Shown: in pieces, positions 16,580 to 23,115 of the stretch
Numbering within the stretch: the stretch's first letter is position 1
Layout: each line of letters begins with the position of its first letter
Assembly (NCBI GenBank): GCA_017483645.1
Contig: JAFUWD010000005.1
Coordinates: 1-36,647, forward strand
Direction of reading: 5' to 3'
DNA: 36,647 bases
Origin: Muribaculaceae bacterium
GTDB lineage: Bacteria; Bacteroidota; Bacteroidia; Bacteroidales; Muribaculaceae
Made by a program: the position numbers and the translations under genes
The notes under the pieces: generated by a model
What the model was told of the DNA's origin: nothing
The model's input: the letters and a program-made list of their open reading frames with translations, nothing else
Databases searched by the model: none

Positions 16580-17668
16580 ATGAAACAAATTGTATTTGCT
16601 TTGTTGTTGGCGGCTGTGGTGTTGCCGTCGATGGCGGCCAAGCGATGGCTTGGCGGCGACATATCCATGCTCACGGCCAACGAGCGTGCCGGTGTAGTCT
16701 ACAAGGACTTGGCCGGCCGGCCGGTCGATGCTCTTGATTTCTTTAAACGGTGCGGATGGAACATGATGCGTGTGCGGCTGTTCGTCGACCCGCAGCATGC
16801 GCCCGGCACCCACCACGACCAGGGCGTGTGCCAGGATTTGCCTTACGTCATCGACCTTTGTCGGCACATCAAGCAGGCCGGCTTCAAAATCATGCTTGAT
16901 TTTCATTACAGCGACACTTGGGCCGACCCCGCCAAGCAATTCATGCCTCATCGCTGGCTTGAAACCCCGGCCGAAGCGCTGCCCGATTCGGTCTACGCCT
17001 ACACCCGTTACTGCCTCGATGCGATGAAACAGGCAGGCGTGGCACCGCACATGATACAGGTGGGTAACGAAATCACCTTTGGCATGATGTGGCCCGCGGG
17101 GCGTGTTGACCCGATGAAAGATGATAATTGGGGACCGTTTGTCGATTTGCTCAAGGCCGGCTCGAAGGCTTGCCGTGAGGTGTGTCCCGATGCCAAAATC
17201 ATCATCCATACCGAAAAGGCCGGAATGTGGCCCATGACCGAGGCTTACTACAGCCGGTTGGCGCAGGCCGGGCTGGACTACGACATCATCGGATTGAGCT
17301 ACTATCCCATGTGGCACAACACCATAGAATACTTGGGCACCACGCTCGACAATCTGGCCCGCCAGTTTCCGTCGAAGCCGGTAATGATAGTGGAAACGGC
17401 CTATTACTTCGAGCACGATGGTGTGAACCGGGGTGAGGAAGACTTCAGCCAGTGCCTGCCGGGCACCATCGAGGGTCAGCGTCAGTTCACGGCACAACTG
17501 GTGCAGGAATTGCGCAAGCATAAGAATGTGACCGGGTTGTTCTGGTGGTTTCCCGAGGAGAACACTTTCGGCACGCCGCCACATCGTTTTAACCTAAATC
17601 GCGGCTTGTTCAACAATCGCACCGGATGTGCTTTGCCGGCCATCACAGAGTTTGGACGCTTCAAGTGA
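16580..17668 (+). CDS. GH53 arabinogalactan endo-beta-1,4-galactanase
   Basis: A 362-residue secreted glycoside hydrolase that cuts beta-1,4-galactan side chains of pectin (arabinogalactan I). It has a short signal peptide (cleavage near SMAAK) and then a single (beta/alpha)8 barrel filling the whole protein. GH53 landmarks: GGDISML near the start, WNMMRVRLFVDP, the LDFHYSDTWADPAKQ strand-loop, the acid/base Glu164 in QVGNEITFGMMWP and the nucleophile Glu272 in IVETAYY. A C-terminal FWWFPEE stretch is also typical. No SusC/SusD pair, sensor or other pectin enzyme lies nearby, so it is not part of a visible polysaccharide utilisation locus. There is no lipobox, so a periplasmic location is likely. 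Confidence 0.92.
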   Translation: MKQIVFALLLAAVVLPSMAAKRWLGGDISMLTANERAGVVYKDLAGRPVDALDFFKRCGWNMMRVRLFVDPQHAPGTHHDQGVCQDLPYVIDLCRHIKQAGFKIMLDFHYSDTWADPAKQFMPHRWLETPAEALPDSVYAYTRYCLDAMKQAGVAPHMIQVGNEITFGMMWPAGRVDPMKDDNWGPFVDLLKAGSKACREVCPDAKIIIHTEKAGMWPMTEAYYSRLAQAGLDYDIIGLSYYPMWHNTIEYLGTTLDNLARQFPSKPVMIVETAYYFEHDGVNRGEEDFSQCLPGTIEGQRQFTAQLVQELRKHKNVTGLFWWFPEENTFGTPPHRFNLNRGLFNNRTGCALPAITEFGRFK

Positions 17669-17705
17669 AATGTGAAGGGTGGCCGGGTAATTCTTGCCGC
17701 TAAAA

Positions 17706-17737
17706 TTTGTCAATGCGAGGAAAAGACTGTAATTTTG
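17706..17737 (+). promoter_or_regulatory. Promoter of tRNA-Ala
   Basis: TTTG at 17706-17709, exactly 20 bases, then TAATTTTG at 17730-17737: a full match to the Bacteroidetes primary promoter. It ends 17 bases before the mature tRNA, so the 5' leader is very short. Confidence 0.7.
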
Positions 17738-17754
17738 CCATGAATTAGAAGCAA

Positions 17755-17827
17755 GGGGCATTAGCTCATCTGGTAGAGCGCAACATTCGCATTGTTGAGG
17801 TAGGCGGTTCGAGTCCGCTATGCTCCA
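17755..17827 (+). tRNA. tRNA-Ala (anticodon CGC)
   Basis: A 73-base cloverleaf. The acceptor stem GGGGCAT pairs with ATGCTCC and contains the G3:U70 wobble pair that identifies alanine tRNAs. The D-arm is GCTC/GAGC, the anticodon stem CAACA/TGTTG encloses TTCGCAT (anticodon CGC, reading GCG), and the T-arm GGCGG/CCGCT encloses TTCGAGT. The discriminator is A and the CCA end is not encoded. It has its own promoter upstream and a strong hairpin terminator downstream. Confidence 0.95.
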
Positions 17828-17844
17828 CGCCAAGGCAAAAATGA

Positions 17845-17883
17845 AATTCGCCACTCCATGTACCATTGGTGGAGTGGCGAATT
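17845..17883. terminator. Bidirectional terminator between tRNA-Ala and aroB
   Basis: Perfect 14-bp stem, AATTCGCCACTCCA at 17845-17858 with TGGAGTGGCGAATT at 17870-17883, and an 11-base loop. It is followed by GTTTTCG on the plus side and by CATTTTTGCC when read on the minus side. It ends the tRNA transcript and probably also the leftward aroB cluster. Confidence 0.85.
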
Positions 17884-17910
17884 GTTTTCGTGTTTGATGG
17901 AGGCTCTTTC

Positions 17911-18954
17911 TCAAATGCCCATCAAGTCGCGGTAGATGTCGAGGGCGGTGCGCATGTCATCGGGCGTGACGGTGACATCGATGCGCACATCGCCACAGGC
18001 GGCCAGCAGTGTGCAGTTGATTTCGCCTTGCCGGCTCTTTTTGTCATGACGCATGAGGGTGAGCAGGGTGTCGTAGTCGTCGCAGGTGATGGAGAAAATG
18101 CCATAGTGACGGCGAACAAACGTCGCCAGTTGTTGGAGTGTGCTGCTGGGAAACCGCATCATCATGTGGCTCAGCACACACTCGGTTACCAGCCCCCAAG
18201 CCACGGCATAGCCATGTGGCACGGGGTGGCCGCATGTCAAGGCATGGCTTTCGAAGGCGTGCCCCACCGTGTGGCCCAGATTTAGGGCGCGTCGCAGTCC
18301 CTGCTCATGCGGGTCTTGCTCCACAATGCGTTGTTTCACCAGCACCGATGCCTGCAAGCGGTCGAGCAGTTGCCCGGGTGAAAGTTGGTCCAGATCGAAG
18401 TGAAGCAGGCGGTCGAATTCGTCACTGCCGGTGAGCAAGCCGTGCTTGAGCATCTCGGCGAAACCCGATTTCAATTCCGTCGTGGGCAAAGTGGAGAAAA
18501 AACAGGTGGAAATCACCACATCGGTGGCTTCGGCAAAGGCACCGATTTCGTTTTTCAAGCCACCAAAATTGATGCCTGTTTTGCCGCCCACCGCAGCATC
18601 GACCGCACCCAGCAACGTGGTGGGCACGTTTACAAAGCGCATTCCGCGTTTGAATGTGGCTGCAGCCAGCCCGCCCAGGTCGGTCACCACGCCGCCACCC
18701 AGATTGATGAGCAGCGACTGGCGGGTGGCTCCCCCTTGCTGCAGAGCCCGCCACACTTGCTGCAAGGAATCAATGTTTTTGTGCTCGTCGCCGGCTGGAA
18801 TGATGATGTCGGTGGCCGCCAGGTCGACGAGCGGGCGCACCATGCGGTGGGTGTTCTCGTCGGTTAACAAGAACACACTGCTCGGGTGCCTCCGCTCCAC
18901 TATTGTGGCCAACTCCCGATTTACATCATTGGTGAAAATGAGCCTCTGAGCCAT
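17911..18954 (-). CDS. aroB: 3-dehydroquinate synthase
   Basis: A 347-residue NAD- and metal-dependent cytosolic enzyme that converts DAHP to 3-dehydroquinate in the shikimate pathway. Motifs: GDEHKN at residues 55-60 (substrate/NAD site), GGGVVTDLGG at 86-95 (NAD pyrophosphate loop), VPTTLLGAVDAAVGGKTGIN, then the metal-ligand helix KSGFAEMLKHGLL and LNLGHTVGHAFESH with two His ligands. Length is typical. The gene is the last of a leftward run, 12 bases after the HAD gene, and ends at the hairpin at 17845-17883. Confidence 0.95.
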   Translation of the reverse strand: MAQRLIFTNDVNRELATIVERRHPSSVFLLTDENTHRMVRPLVDLAATDIIIPAGDEHKNIDSLQQVWRALQQGGATRQSLLINLGGGVVTDLGGLAAATFKRGMRFVNVPTTLLGAVDAAVGGKTGINFGGLKNEIGAFAEATDVVISTCFFSTLPTTELKSGFAEMLKHGLLTGSDEFDRLLHFDLDQLSPGQLLDRLQASVLVKQRIVEQDPHEQGLRRALNLGHTVGHAFESHALTCGHPVPHGYAVAWGLVTECVLSHMMMRFPSSTLQQLATFVRRHYGIFSITCDDYDTLLTLMRHDKKSRQGEINCTLLAACGDVRIDVTVTPDDMRTALDIYRDLMGI

Positions 18955-18966
18955 GAATAAAATAGG

Positions 18967-19701
18967 TTAGACTTTAGACCTCATGGCGGCAAGCAGTTGT
19001 GGCACCGCTTCGGCAAGAGTCGGCATAGAAGGATATACGATGTCGGCACCAGCTTTGTAAAGGTCTTTTTCGGGAATTGGGCCGGTGGTGACACCAATGG
19101 TGAAGCAACCTGCAGCATGGCCCGACTGCACCCCCAGCGGAGCATTTTCAATCACCAGGCACTGACCGGGCTTGCAACCAGCCTGAATGGCGCCTTTCAA
19201 ATAAGGCTCGGGGCTGGGTTTGCCGCGGTGAACGTCGAATCCCGTGATGCGTCCGTCGAAAAGGTCGGGGTAGTCGCTGCCGATGCGGTCGAGGATGGTT
19301 GCTTGCTGCGAACCGGTGACCAAAACGCGCTTCAGCCCCTGTTCTTTCAGCGCAGTGAGTACGGCTGTTGCACCGGGCATCATGGGCATTTCGCCCAGTT
19401 CGTGGAAGTAGCGGGTCTTCACGCCGTAGAGGGCCAGAGCCTCGTCGTCGGTGATGTTTTTGCCAGCTCCCTGCTTGAACTTCATCTTGATGATTTCGGT
19501 TCCGGTCATTCCCTCATAAAGGTAGAACTCGTCGCGCGTACAGCGAATACCGTTTTTTTGCATCAGTTTCACCCATGCGCGGGTGTGATTCTTCATGGAA
19601 TCGTAGAGCACACCGTCGCAGTCGACAAGGGCAGCCTGCGGTGCGAGGGCCTGCAGACCGGTATACTTCAGATAATTGGTGATTGCTTGTTGTTCAGTCA
19701 T
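18967..19701 (-). CDS. HAD superfamily hydrolase (beta-phosphoglucomutase/phosphatase-like)
   Basis: A 244-residue cytosolic HAD phosphatase with a helical cap. Motif I is VDCDGVLYDS, with the nucleophile Asp27 and Asp29. Motif II is the Thr/Ser of VTGSQQ, motif III is Lys in RGKPSPEPYL, and motif IV is VIENAPLGVQSGHAAG, where Glu-Asn stands in place of the commoner Glu-Asp. The helical cap after motif I (EGMTGTEIIKMKFKQGAGK) places it with the phosphoglycolate phosphatase/beta-phosphoglucomutase group. The substrate cannot be told from sequence. It is followed after 12 bases by aroB and lies 45 bases downstream of the M15-like gene. Confidence 0.88.
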   Translation of the reverse strand: MTEQQAITNYLKYTGLQALAPQAALVDCDGVLYDSMKNHTRAWVKLMQKNGIRCTRDEFYLYEGMTGTEIIKMKFKQGAGKNITDDEALALYGVKTRYFHELGEMPMMPGATAVLTALKEQGLKRVLVTGSQQATILDRIGSDYPDLFDGRITGFDVHRGKPSPEPYLKGAIQAGCKPGQCLVIENAPLGVQSGHAAGCFTIGVTTGPIPEKDLYKAGADIVYPSMPTLAEAVPQLLAAMRSKV

Positions 19702-19746
19702 GATTGATGGTTAGTATTGATTGGTGTTGAATGTTACGGGTTGAAA

Positions 19747-20484
19747 TTATCGTACAGTGATGTGAAAGCATCCCTGCCGCCGCTCAAAGATGGCATAGCA
19801 TCGGCCCTGCTGGCGGAAGTCGTAGACCACCTCGGCCAGAATGTTCTTCAAGTCTTCCAGCGACACGATGTAACTCGAATCACGGGCATCGAAGCGGGTC
19901 CAACTGATGTCGAAGGTGGTACCATAGCGGTGGCACGACTGCTCGGTGGCAGCGCGGTTGCGTCGTCGCAGCAGCTTCACGTTGTTCTCGGTGCGGGTGA
20001 GGCTGGTGACACGCAGACGTTGCTCTCGGCCTCCACGGGCGCGCACGGTATCACTGAAGGTGCGTCCGATGTCGTGCAGCAGTTCCAGCGCTTTAGGCAC
20101 CAGAAACGGCATCGACATTGACAAGGAATCGACAAGAAAATCATTGCAGGAGGCCACTTTCACCACGGGCTTGCTCAGGGCGTAGGCTGTGTACAGGTCG
20201 CCAATGGGTGAAAAACCATTGGCTCGGGCTGCGGTGAGCTGAAGCTCATTGCTGTCGTTGAATATTTCACGCAACCGCCCCGGGATGATGCGGGTGGGAA
20301 TGTGCACCACGCCCTCTCGGTCGGCCACCACGGGCGTGCCCATGGCGGGCGTGCCGGGTGTGACAACCTCCTGGCGCGGCAACCAAGCTTGGTCGTCGAG
20401 CTGGCTTTGGGACTTGTCGCCACCACACGAGGTGACGATGCACATCGCCAAAAACGCGAAAAAGAGAAATACGAGCCTGCGCAT
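19747..20484 (-). CDS. M15-like zinc peptidase lipoprotein (DUF5715-type)
   Basis: A 245-residue lipoprotein. The start at 20484 was chosen because it gives a lipoprotein signal (hydrophobic core, VTSC with lipidated Cys20) and overlaps the upstream stop codon as TGATG; an in-frame extension upstream lies inside the nitroreductase gene and is not coding. The C-terminal half carries a D-Ala-D-Ala peptidase-like pattern: VTSLTRTENNVKLLRRRN, then S183-x-H185-x2-G188-x3-D192, and a late His241 in CFHITVR. SxHxxGxxxD plus a distal His is the zinc site of M15/VanY-type murein peptidases. This suggests a cell-wall peptidase anchored in the outer or inner membrane; the assignment to zinc peptidases is my inference. 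The one-base overlap implies translational coupling with the nitroreductase. Confidence 0.72.
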   Translation of the reverse strand: MRRLVFLFFAFLAMCIVTSCGGDKSQSQLDDQAWLPRQEVVTPGTPAMGTPVVADREGVVHIPTRIIPGRLREIFNDSNELQLTAARANGFSPIGDLYTAYALSKPVVKVASCNDFLVDSLSMSMPFLVPKALELLHDIGRTFSDTVRARGGREQRLRVTSLTRTENNVKLLRRRNRAATEQSCHRYGTTFDISWTRFDARDSSYIVSLEDLKNILAEVVYDFRQQGRCYAIFERRQGCFHITVR

Positions 20485-21083
20485 CAGCGCCCCACAGTTT
20501 GGACATAGAGCAGACGTTCGTGGCTGCTCAATCCCAGCACTTGGCTCAGGGGCTCGTAGTCGAGCATGGCTCGCACCACGGTTTTCAGCCCTGCCTGGGC
20601 GCAATACAGGTAAATGTTGTGTGAGGCGGCCCCGGCAGTGTAGGCCTGAAATTCAGGACGTTGTTGCTTCTCCGTGTCGACTACGAGCGCAATGTTCACA
20701 GGAGCGGTCTTGGCAAAGTCCTGGCGTGCCGAAAGTTCGCGGAAATCGCCTTGCTTAACTACTGTGAGGCTGTTGTTCTCGGGGTTGTAGCGGCTCACTT
20801 CGGTGGCCGTGATGACAAAAACGATGAGTTCCTGGCGATTCATAGCCGTGGCAATTGTGCGCTTGCCGTCGTGGGTGATGCCCCATGCGGCCCACAACAT
20901 GTTGCTCAACTCTTGCTTGGTGACATTGGAAGCCGGGTCAATGTCGCGGCTGCTTTGTCGCACCGCCATGGCTTCCATCAGCGGCATGCCGCCGGTGGTT
21001 TGAGGTTTAGGCAGCACCTCGGCACCTGTTGAGAATGTGGATGCTGCAATGCATGCTGCCATAATCAGTTTCAGTGTTTTCAT
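20484..21083 (-). CDS. Exported nitroreductase family protein (SagB/ThcOx type)
   Basis: A 199-residue protein of the FMN-dependent nitroreductase fold. It starts with a signal peptide (MKTLKLIMAACIAASTFSTG), so it is probably periplasmic, which is unusual for the fold but seen in Bacteroidetes. Family features: RQSSRDI near the start (FMN phosphate Arg/Ser), LSNMLWAAWGITHDGKRTIAT, the AYTAGAASHNIYLYCAQAGL helix and the closing SSHERLLYVQTVGR. Members such as ThcOx oxidise azolines, but many SagB-like proteins have no known substrate. It is the first gene of the leftward cluster that continues to aroB and overlaps the next gene by one base. A TATTTTTG box (complement of 21106-21113) may be its -7 element. 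Confidence 0.85.
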   Translation of the reverse strand: MKTLKLIMAACIAASTFSTGAEVLPKPQTTGGMPLMEAMAVRQSSRDIDPASNVTKQELSNMLWAAWGITHDGKRTIATAMNRQELIVFVITATEVSRYNPENNSLTVVKQGDFRELSARQDFAKTAPVNIALVVDTEKQQRPEFQAYTAGAASHNIYLYCAQAGLKTVVRAMLDYEPLSQVLGLSSHERLLYVQTVGR

Positions 21084-21193
21084 TAGTGATAAGATAAATT
21101 ACGCACAAAAATAAGAAAAAAAAATGACAAAACGGCAAGGAATACCTTAATTTGCCATGATGGTGCTGTAATTGGAGCGCTGATGTAATGAGA

Positions 21194-22465
21194 TTAGAAC
21201 TTCACGCCAATGTTAGCGGTGAGGTCGAAGATGTTGCTTTTATATTTATATTCGGTGGTGTTGAACAAGTGGCTGTCGAAATAGCTCTGAAGACTGACAA
21301 AGAGCCCGCGGTGATTGAAGGTGATTGCGGCGCGTGCCTTGGCATTGACGGCAAACATATTGCGCTGGCTGTCACTGGATGAGTTGGCGTGTGCATGCTT
21401 GATTCCAGCGTGTGCCATGAGCGTGCCGTTAATCACCCACTTGGGCCCGAGCACCCAGTTGTAGCCGTACCCTGCGCCAAGAAAATAGTCGGTGTAGTCA
21501 AACAAAGATTCGTCTTTTACCGGTTCTTCATCAAGATCCTGATAGAACTCGTCGGCGTTTTCCTCCAAGACTTTGAACTGTTGTCGGGTGACCTTGAATC
21601 CGGCCATCCATGAGCCCACGCTGCGAAGTTGCTTTTTGGAGCTGGAGTAGGCCGTGGCGTGGGCATATCGTCGGTTGTTGAAAAAATAGTAGCCGCTGAT
21701 TCCCCACGACCGTCGTTCCAAGCCTCCAAATTCAGGAAGCCTTAAGGTTTCATGCTCCTCTCGGTCGCGCAACGAGACGGTCATGTTGCCGGAATTGTAC
21801 ATGTTGTAATATTCCAAGATGAACCGTGCGCAAGTGAAACCGATTTCCCTCTTCTTGCTGTTGGGATGCCCACCGACCAGACGGTCGGCGTCAACCGAAT
21901 ACCCCAGCGAGATACCTATAATCGAAAAATATAAACCCAAGTCGCTCGACATTTTGCTTTGGAACGACATGCTCATTTTGTCAAATGGCTCGCACTGGTA
22001 ATAGTCGAGCCAGTTGTTGTTTTTCAGTGTGAGTTTGAACAGCTTGCCACTGCCTTTCACATAGGCGGGGTCTTGAGCGTTGAGCGTGCGGTCGAACCAT
22101 CGGTAGATGCTTACGCAGCCCGACAAAAACTTGGGATAGTGAATGGTGGTGTCTTTGAGATTGACCTTGCCGTGCTTGAGTGCACGCAGCCAGTATCCCT
22201 TGTCGCGCACGGTGTCGAAAGGCTCGTTCATGTGTCGGGAAATGGACTCTTTCCAGCGCTTTCCGAACCATGCCTTTTTCGCTGGCTTATGGACTTTGGC
22301 GTCGTCGCTGGAGATGATGGCAAGAGTATCCGAGGCCAGGGCGATGATGGAGGTGTCGCTGGGCTGGATGGATGTGGCTTGTGCTGTGGCCGTCGTCATC
22401 GACAGCCACAAGCTCATCAGCAATATGGCAAGAGCGGTTCGCAATGAATTACTGCATGAAAACAC
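21194..22465 (-). CDS. DUF4421 outer-membrane beta-barrel protein
   Basis: About 423 residues. The body matches the Bacteroidetes DUF4421 family: VSIYRWFDRTLNAQDPAYVKGSG, LTLKNNNWLDYYQCEPFD, GLYFSIIGISLGYSVDADR, EIGFTCARFILEYYN, then alternating beta-strands to the end (VSLQSYFDSHLFNTTEYKYK, ending in aromatic Phe). This pattern and the terminal Phe point to an outer-membrane beta-barrel. The start is uncertain: the signal peptide SLRTALAILLMSLWLSMTTATAQ has no in-frame ATG before its core. GTG at 22465 (used here) or TTG at 22444 fits downstream of the TATCTTTG box at 22479-22486. An in-frame ATG at 22540 would lie upstream of that box and give a 50-residue leader. Function is unknown. Confidence 0.82.
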   Translation of the reverse strand: MFSCSNSLRTALAILLMSLWLSMTTATAQATSIQPSDTSIIALASDTLAIISSDDAKVHKPAKKAWFGKRWKESISRHMNEPFDTVRDKGYWLRALKHGKVNLKDTTIHYPKFLSGCVSIYRWFDRTLNAQDPAYVKGSGKLFKLTLKNNNWLDYYQCEPFDKMSMSFQSKMSSDLGLYFSIIGISLGYSVDADRLVGGHPNSKKREIGFTCARFILEYYNMYNSGNMTVSLRDREEHETLRLPEFGGLERRSWGISGYYFFNNRRYAHATAYSSSKKQLRSVGSWMAGFKVTRQQFKVLEENADEFYQDLDEEPVKDESLFDYTDYFLGAGYGYNWVLGPKWVINGTLMAHAGIKHAHANSSSDSQRNMFAVNAKARAAITFNHRGLFVSLQSYFDSHLFNTTEYKYKSNIFDLTANIGVKF

Positions 22466-22478
22466 TTGATTGCTGGTG

Positions 22479-22569
22479 CAAAGATAGCGAAAAAGTGCCG
22501 CAAATATACTTTTGAAATCGAAAAAACTGTAATTATACATGTGAGATGCACTTATTTTTACTAAATTTG
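22479..22569. promoter_or_regulatory. Divergent promoter region for the DUF4421 and tyrosine phosphatase genes
   Basis: Leftward -7 boxes TATCTTTG (complement of 22479-22486) and TATATTTG (complement of 22501-22508), neither with a well-spaced TTG. Rightward -7 box TAAATTTG at 22562-22569, with ATG (22539-22541) 20 bases upstream in place of TTG. The rightward box ends one base before the first ATG of the phosphatase gene, so its message would have almost no leader. Confidence 0.42.
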
Positions 22570-22570
22570 C

Positions 22571-23098
22571 ATGATGCAAAATGAGGTTGACAACATATCG
22601 GAGCGGCCGACTGTCAGGGTGCTTTTTGTGTGCCTGGGCAATATATGCCGGTCGCCGGCGGCGCAGGGTGTCATGCAGCATCTGGTGGAAGAGCGAAATC
22701 TGGAAGCGTTCTACGAGATAGACTCGGCTGGAACCTACGGCGGACACTCCGGACAGATGCCCGACCGCCGCATGCGCGTTCATGCCCGGCAACGCGGCTA
22801 TGAACTCACGCATCGTGCCCGGCAAGTGACATCCGACGATATGAAGCACTTCGATGTGATAGTGGGCATGGACGCCGCCAATGTCGACGACCTGCAAAGC
22901 ATGGCCTACACTGACGCGCAGATGCGCAAAGTGGTGAGCATGGGCAGCTACATAAGGCTCAACCACCACTACGACCACGTGCCCGACCCCTATTACGAGG
23001 GGAGCGAGGGCTTTGAGTTGGTGCTCGACTTGCTGGAGGATGCCTGTGAATGCTTGCTGCAAGAAATGGAAACAAAACGAAAAAATATTCATCAATAA
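22571..23098 (+). CDS. Low-molecular-weight protein tyrosine phosphatase
   Basis: A 175-residue cytosolic phosphatase. The active-site loop is C21-X5-R27 (VCLGNICRSPAA), with the following Ser. The general-acid loop is VPDPYYEGSEGF, with the catalytic Asp in DPYY. Between them are SAGTYGGHSGQMPDRR and FDVIVGMDAAN, both typical. Bacterial members dephosphorylate tyrosine kinases of capsule synthesis (Wzb type) or small phospho-proteins; no kinase gene is close by. The start could be 22571 or 22574, both next to the predicted transcription start. The stop codon is 17 bases before the GH20 gene, suggesting one transcript. Confidence 0.93.
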   Translation: MMQNEVDNISERPTVRVLFVCLGNICRSPAAQGVMQHLVEERNLEAFYEIDSAGTYGGHSGQMPDRRMRVHARQRGYELTHRARQVTSDDMKHFDVIVGMDAANVDDLQSMAYTDAQMRKVVSMGSYIRLNHHYDHVPDPYYEGSEGFELVLDLLEDACECLLQEMETKRKNIHQ

Positions 23099-23115
23099 CG
23101 ACAATATTCATTACA

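Noticed and set aside
16376..17584. 402-residue minus-strand frame opposite the GH53 gene
   Set aside because: No signal, promoter or family pattern; the GH53 catalytic residues are on the other strand.
17755..17883. tRNA-Ala as an integration site for a genomic island
   Set aside because: No partial tRNA duplicate or integrase was seen nearby. A terminator and housekeeping aroB follow directly.
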